DNA from: Sipunculus nudus
Lineage: Eukaryota; Annelida; Sipuncula; Golfingiida; Sipunculidae
Direction of reading: 5' to 3'
DNA length: 64,000 nt
Assembly (NCBI GenBank): GCA_026874595.1
Contig: CM049315.1
Location: forward strand, 75,962,401-76,026,400
Positions 58,626 to 64,000 of the stretch are shown piece by piece. Position 1 is the stretch's first letter; every line of letters starts with the position of its first letter. The position numbers were made by a program, and so were the translations under genes. The notes under the pieces are model-generated. The model had not been told where the DNA came from and ran no database searches. It was given only the letters and a program-made list of their open reading frames with translations.

Positions 58626-59340
58626 AGTTCTCGTTGACATTTTACCAGGCGGATTTTAAACCTGACGAGATTTAAATCCTATCCTGCTCCGTGATGGCTT
58701 TTAAAATCCGTCTAGGCGAGATCACAATCTCAGTCTCGCCAAGGCGAAATCACAATCGCAATCCCGTCAAGTTAAGAAAAAAAGAATCATGACACAAAAC
58801 CCCATCCGAAAAATCCTGTAACTGTAGAGAAAAGAAAACAGTTGCCCTTTGGAGGGAAACTGCCTAGCCACGTATATAATCTATAAGCTAGCGTAATAAC
58901 TGATCAAAATATAGCCTGGTAGGCCTACGTCCGGTTATTAAGCGGAAATTTCAAAACAAGATACAATTACCACAAAAAGTCACTACGGAATGAACGATAC
59001 GAAAAGGAAACAACTCTCTAAAACCTAAAAAAAAAGAAATAACCCTAACCATTAAATCACCATGGAGATAATCCAAAATTCCAGCACAGCGAAGCGCGCA
59101 TCGAGGCAATGCAATCTCTGTATTGTGGAAAAGTACCACATTTTAAGGAACAAAAGGGCCAACCACGGATTAGTCTGAACAAGCGCAATGAGCTTATTTC
59201 TTAATGCCGCCACTCCTCCAAGCCACCCAACAGTGCTAAAAAGAAATAACTGGAACAACTTGGTGGTGGTATTGGGCAACAGTTACTTGACGATCTTGCA
59301 CATCGGCGTGAAACTTTCAGTAAATCATGGTCTCCTTACA
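58626..59340. other. Gene-free DNA with GGCGAGA/TCTCGCC inverted motifs
   Basis: 58713-58739 reads GGCGAGATC...TCTCGCC, a small hairpin, with a diverged AAGGCGAAATCACAATC repeat after it. Otherwise nothing recognised. LINE homology begins in the last part. Confidence 0.4.
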
Positions 59341-61646
59341 AAGAGCTGGCAGCCTGTGTTAGCAACAGCTACCTGTATTGAGCATTTTTCACATCGACTA
59401 ACTCATATACCGAAAGAAAGGAAAGATATATGTCACTTGAAAAATTGGCGACCAATTAGTCCCATGAATGTCGACACAAAAATACTAAGCAAAATCTAAG
59501 CAGACAGAATAAAGCCTAATCTTAAAAATATAATTCATCCTGATCAGTCGGCTTTTATTAGCGGGAGAAACATAAACGAGAATGTGAGATTAGTTTCAGA
59601 CATTTTAGAATATACTAAAACTGAGAGACTCCAAGGTATATTATTTGCAGCAGATTTTCAGGCAGCATTCGACTCTGTCGATCACATATTCTTAGAAACT
59701 GTAATGATGAAATTCGGAATTCCTGAGACATACATAGACTGGGTGAAACCTTTATACAGAGAAACTGAAAGTTGCGTGATTAACAATGGCTACACAACTA
59801 AATATTTTAAATTAAACAGGGGATGCCGACAAGGTGATCCATTGAGCAGTTACATGTTTATTCTTATTATTGAAATTTTAGCCTGCTTGGTTAGAAATAA
59901 GAATAATATAAACGGAATTTATGTTGGAAATACAGAGGTAAAACAGAGCATTTTGCGGATGATTGTACTTTCTTCCTAAAAAGCGTAAGATCTTTACAAG
60001 AATTGATAAGAGTGATATCTGAATTTTCTAAGTATGCTACACTAAGTATAAATGAGTCTAAGTCAGAGATTGCATGGATTAGTTCAGCGAGAAACAAAAC
60101 TCAGACATGGGGGAACTTTAAATGGGTAAACTTAGAAGAAAAGACAATTAAAATATTAGGCATATATTTTTCATACAACATAAATTTACAAAGACATTTT
60201 AATTTTGACAAAAAAGAAGCTGCAATGGCCACAGTATTGAACACATGGAGACAGCGAACTTTAACTATATATGGGAGATGTCAAGTTATTCAGACGCTGG
60301 CAATTCCTAAAATATTGTATGTAGCAAATTTAATGCAACCGACAAGACAGTTTATTAAAAAAATAAAAAGCACGTTACATGACTTTATATGGAATGGAAA
60401 AAGACCAAAAATAAAGTACAACACATTAATTGGAAATTTACATGAAGGAGGCATCAGGTTACCCGACATTGATTGTAAAATAAAAGCACAAAGAGTAATT
60501 TGGATAAAAAAATTAATAAACCAAAATGAATACAAAGCCATTTGGAAGGTAGTTCCATCCCATTATTTAAAAAGATTGGAGGAAAAGATAATATAAGGAG
60601 TAACTTTGACAAAAACAGAATACCAAAACATTTACCAATGTTTTATAAAGAGGCACTCAACAGCTGGTCTCAGTTTGTATCAAATGAACCTACAGTATTT
60701 AGAAATAATTTTATTCAACCATTGTGAAATAATAGTAAAATAACAATCAATAAAAAATCTTTGTATTATCAGAAACTTGATGAAAAAGGTTTATACTCTG
60801 TATAAAGTCGATGCAGACTCGAGTTATAAACAGACTTTTTTGCAATATATCTCGTTATACAATGCTATTCCTAATAAATGGCTAACAATTGTTAGACAGG
60901 GAATAAATGAATCAAGCGAACGTGAGGAAATAAGCTGCCGTTCCAATGTATTGACAATAGAAGGAACTATGCAGATAAAAGACATGACAATGAAAAATGT
61001 ATATAAATCCTTTGTGGAAAAAATCTATGAAGAGTCAACATCTCAGCAAAGGTTTGAGGTCAAACATCAGAACCTTCATTTGCATAGTGTATGTAGTTCA
61101 GTATACTCGTGCTATACAATTATATTCAAGACATTTTCAACTAAAATTGATACTTAATTATTTGCAGGTCAATAGGAATTTATTTAAATGGAGATTGAAT
61201 GAAACTCAGTTATGCACATATTGTCAGAATGAAATAGAAACTATATCACATCTGTTTTGTCAGTGTCATGTTATTAAAAGTTTGTATTTAAGGTGTTAGA
61301 TAAAATGGCCAAATATAATGTAGTCATGCCAAAATTAGAGGAAGAGTCAATTTTGTATGAACAAATTAACATTGAAGAAGATAGAATGCTTGTATGTCAT
61401 TTGATTAATATTTTCAAACAGGTTGTTTATTATGGAAGATATAGATCACAGGTGAATGTAGGACACTTTGTAGCAAAAGTAAATGATATAAAAAATATTG
61501 AATATAGCATTGCCAAGAAGAACAACAAGGTCCAAGTACATTGGTTTAAATGGGGTAAATTGGCAGACTTTCATTGAAAGTGAATATGAAGGATATGTAA
61601 ACAAATGTATATATAAATGTGTTATTCGAATTAAAAAAAAAAAAAA
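59340..61646 (+). pseudogene. 5'-truncated LINE, L1/Tx1-like, ORF2 remnant with poly-A tail
   Basis: No endonuclease domain is present. Reverse transcriptase begins around HLKNWRPISPMNVD (about 59435). A TAA interrupts the frame at 59497-59499. Motifs DQSAFISGRN, DFQAAFDSVDH and GCRQGDPLSSYMF follow, and the F-A-D-D catalytic box near 59949-59964 is reached only after a frameshift. The thumb and connection region runs to about 60596, with a further shift near 60590. A C-terminal zinc-finger motif CTYCQNEIETISHLFCQC lies at 61216-61270. It ends with 14 A (about 61632-61646). Clade is judged from motif wording only. Confidence 0.85.
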
Positions 61647-62055
61647 ACTCATATACGGAGAAATATACCATAATAAGCGCCCCTCCCGTAATAAGCCCCC
61701 CCCCCCCCCCCCCCATCCCCCAAGCGGATTTGGCAGATCACTTTAAGAAAACTAAGGGATGAGCCATCCTAACCTCACTTTTCTCCCTAGCCAATATAAT
61801 TTTGGGCAACGTAATGGTTCATTTCTCCCCACCAAGCTTAAAAATTACCTAACTCCCTTAGGATTTTTCATCTAATATAATAATAATATTTGTTATACCG
61901 ACAGAATCAGTGGTCAAGTGTGTTATAGATAACATTGACTGACTGTGTCCCTGAAGGCCGTCCCTGCAGTTGGCCATGCTGATCGGGTGACCTGAATCCA
62001 GGTACGTATGTGGATGTATTATGCAATGATATATATATATATATATATATATATA

Positions 62056-62102
<47 letters not shown>

Positions 62103-62221
62103 TTAACGTATTTGCTCGTGAACAGGACGATAAATTTTATCCTAAAAATATTTCGCAAAGAAGGGCGCCCGTCTTATATACGGGTACAAGTTTTTTCAGC
62201 GTCCTCAGGGCCGCCGAGGAT
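61647..62221. other. Gene-free DNA with C-run and (TA)n
   Basis: 19 consecutive C at 61696-61714 and a (TA)n tract at 62029-62101. Otherwise no feature. Confidence 0.6.
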
Positions 62222-62503
62222 AATTTAAAAATTAAACGAGCCTTACCTGGAAGGAGAAGTTTGATTATGATTCTTTCATTCCTCAGCAGCAGGACAGATC
62301 AAGCGAGAAGTGCGCATGCGTACTTGGAGGTCATTATTCAAAAGGCTGGCCATGTTGATGCATGATCAAGTAAGGATGAGTGTATGCTAGCTATGCTAGA
62401 CATAAGGTGGTGGGCGCTTGATCTCTCCTGCTGCTGAGGAATGAACGAATTATAATCAAACTTCATCTTCCAGGTAAGGCTCGTTCAATTTTTAAATTCT
62501 TTC
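62222..62503. repeat. Inverted repeat, ~87-bp arms
   Basis: 62222-62308 and 62414-62503 are reverse complements with few differences (shared AACGAGCCTTACCTGGAAG and TCATTCCTCAGCAGCAGG), separated by about 105 bp. A further half-copy (TTCTTTCATTCCTCCAGCAG) lies at about 62500-62520. They flank the 3' side of the tyrosine-recombinase element and may be its terminal repeats. Confidence 0.85.
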
Positions 62504-62699
62504 ATTCCTCCAGCAGTAGAGATCAACCGAGACTTTAAAGCCTACATGGTCAGCTGGTCATAACAAACAAAGGGGTCTTGATCCAGCAAAAAATAACACA
62601 ACGATCAAATAAAAACATATAGTCCTTAATACCTATATTGTCAGATCAACATCTGTATTCAAATTGAAGTGTGCAATATAATTCAGGTGTGCACTGTCT

Positions 62700-62945
62700 T
62701 GATAAAAAAGATACTATCTGTCCATCAAGTAGCCCTAACTGTGTGCGACAATAGATATTAAACCAATTCTATAACATTTTCCACAGATGGATTGTAAAAA
62801 GATGATTAATCAGATTGTGTAAATAGTTCCCATTTACGGATATATGTAGAGTACTGTTTTCTTGTGCTCGGTCTCCATGAGCTCTCTATTATTTCTATAG
62901 CCCTTTCAGATAATTTTGATTTTACAAATGGTTTGCACAGAGCAG
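62700..62945 (-). pseudogene. Tyrosine recombinase N-terminal remnant (DIRS/Ngaro-like)
   Basis: In one minus-strand frame: LSERAIEIIESSWRPSTRKQ, then YSTYIRKWELF, then after a stop NPSVENVIELV. This is the DNA-contacting N-terminal domain found in tyrosine-recombinase retroelements. At least two in-frame stops are present and the catalytic domain is not found. Confidence 0.7.
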
Positions 62946-63011
62946 CCAAGCTTTCATTTTCATTTTTGGTAAGAGTGGGTGGCTCTTTGACTGGTCGAAT
63001 GGGAGAACTAG

Positions 63012-63998
63012 TTAGTCCTTATGCTGAGGTAGGCATATGGGTGGTGCTGCAAGCATCTGTTGTATCAGTGGGTACCATGTCTGTGTTCCCCAGTCTGGTG
63101 CGATCAAGATTGCCCTCCCTCTGTCCTACCTCAGTTTCTGGAGTGTTCTTGCCAAATAATTGAAAGGAGGGAACATGTAAATAAATTTACCAGACCATGA
63201 AAGTGTGAAAGCATTAGTTGCCATGGCCTCTGGGTCTGCTTTCCATGACACGAATGGTTTGATCTGGAAATTAAGTCGAGACGCGAACATGTCTATATCT
63301 GGTGTACCATATACTTTGATAATATCCTGGAACACTTGTTTGTTTAACTGCCATTCAGTCTTATCATCAAACTGTCGACTGGCTTTGTCAGCGATGGTGT
63401 TATGTATGCCTGCAATGTGTGTTGCATACAGCCATAAGCCTCTCTCCATGCACCAATTCCGTATATTTGCTGCTATGCTATTGCATGCAATTGAGTGGCT
63501 CCCCCCCCCCCATACTGTTAACATAAGTGACAGCTGTTGTATTGTCCATTTCTAAACGGACAGTTAAGTTTTCAAGATTGTGACATAAGGATTGTAGTCC
63601 AAACAGCGCTGCTTTTAACTCAAAAAAATTAATGTGTTGTTTTTAATCTGTATCTACCAGCGTCCCCCTGTTGCTCCGTTATCAATGAGTGTGGCACCCC
63701 AGCCAGCCAATGACGCGTCTGTCTGCAGTGTAAATGTGGGGTTTGGGTTGATAATAGGTTGATGATCAGATTTTGCTGTAGTTGGCCACCATTGCATTTG
63801 TTCTTTAGCCAGGGTTGAAATTTTTACAAGTGCCTGGAATTTTCCACCACTGTTCTTTAATGCACTTATTTTATCAAGTTCCAGCTATCTGGGAGACAAG
63901 AAATCAATATACCGACCACCTTGGCCTCGGTCTTAATTTTACAGTATTTGTAACGTATGATATACTTGCACCATATTTGGATGTTCTCAGTGTTTAGA
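63012..63998 (-). pseudogene. RNase H region of a DIRS/Ngaro-like retroelement, running off the window
   Basis: Reads from the window end leftward. AKVVGILISCLP is near 63900, KFQALVKISTLAKEQMQWW near 63800-63850, and TDASLAGWGA with an RNase H Asp near 63700. Then LEMDNTTAVTYVNSM (about 63525-63570), IACNSIAANIRNWC, DIDMFASRLN and the tail PPFNYLARTLQKLR. Damage includes stops near 63875, 63657 and 63126-63128 and a C-run (63501-63510) that shifts frame in place of the usual short glycine stretch. The reverse transcriptase must lie beyond 64000 or be lost. Confidence 0.8.
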
Positions 63999-64000
63999 CT

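Overview
The window looks like nuclear DNA of an animal, most likely a mollusc and probably a bivalve. It is AT-rich and intron-rich. The two recognisable host genes are split by canonical GT-AG introns, and most of the rest is dispersed and tandem repeats. Elements ending in GGACGGACAGAC-type tracts and sacsin-like genes with an unusual N-terminus fit that lineage. The species assignment is inference.

Layout. 1-14.1 kb is gene-free and packed with several related non-autonomous repeat families. They share terminal modules (a 5' end near GCTCAGCTGA and a 3' hairpin ending CTGAGCTAAAA) and often carry the 12-bp palindrome GGTGGCGCCACC at alternating spacings of about 149 and 129 bp. 14.3-24.05 kb, minus strand, holds a sacsin-like gene: a novel N-terminal exon, three small exons building a GHKL/Hsp90-type ATPase fold, and a long exon of the sacsin repeat region. 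Its 3' end is unresolved. 24.1-38 kb is gene-free DNA with further repeat copies, including an array of nuclear-receptor half-sites and a direct duplication of about 2 kb. 38.1-42.5 kb holds a complete MITE with an 8-bp target duplication, a decayed ISXO2/Merlin-like DNA transposase and a GC-hairpin tandem array. 43-44 kb holds microsatellites and a promoter-like stretch.

44.3-51.8 kb, plus strand, is a complete five-exon dCMP deaminase gene predicted at 250 aa, with zinc ligands intact. Its introns hold three kinds of tandem repeat, one of which appears to be seeded by the exon 3/donor junction. 54.3-58.5 kb is a decayed Ty3/Gypsy-type LTR element nested in the palindrome-bearing repeat. 59.3-61.65 kb is a 5'-truncated, frameshifted L1/Tx1-like LINE with a poly-A tail. 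62.2-64 kb is a decayed tyrosine-recombinase (DIRS/Ngaro-like) retroelement on the minus strand, running off the window.

The two host genes have no evident functional link: one is a predicted chaperone-type ATPase, the other makes dUMP for thymidylate synthesis. The strongest candidate for something undescribed is the modular repeat superfamily: common termini, exchangeable tandem cores and a conserved palindrome register. All calls come from reading the sequence. No alignment or database search was run.
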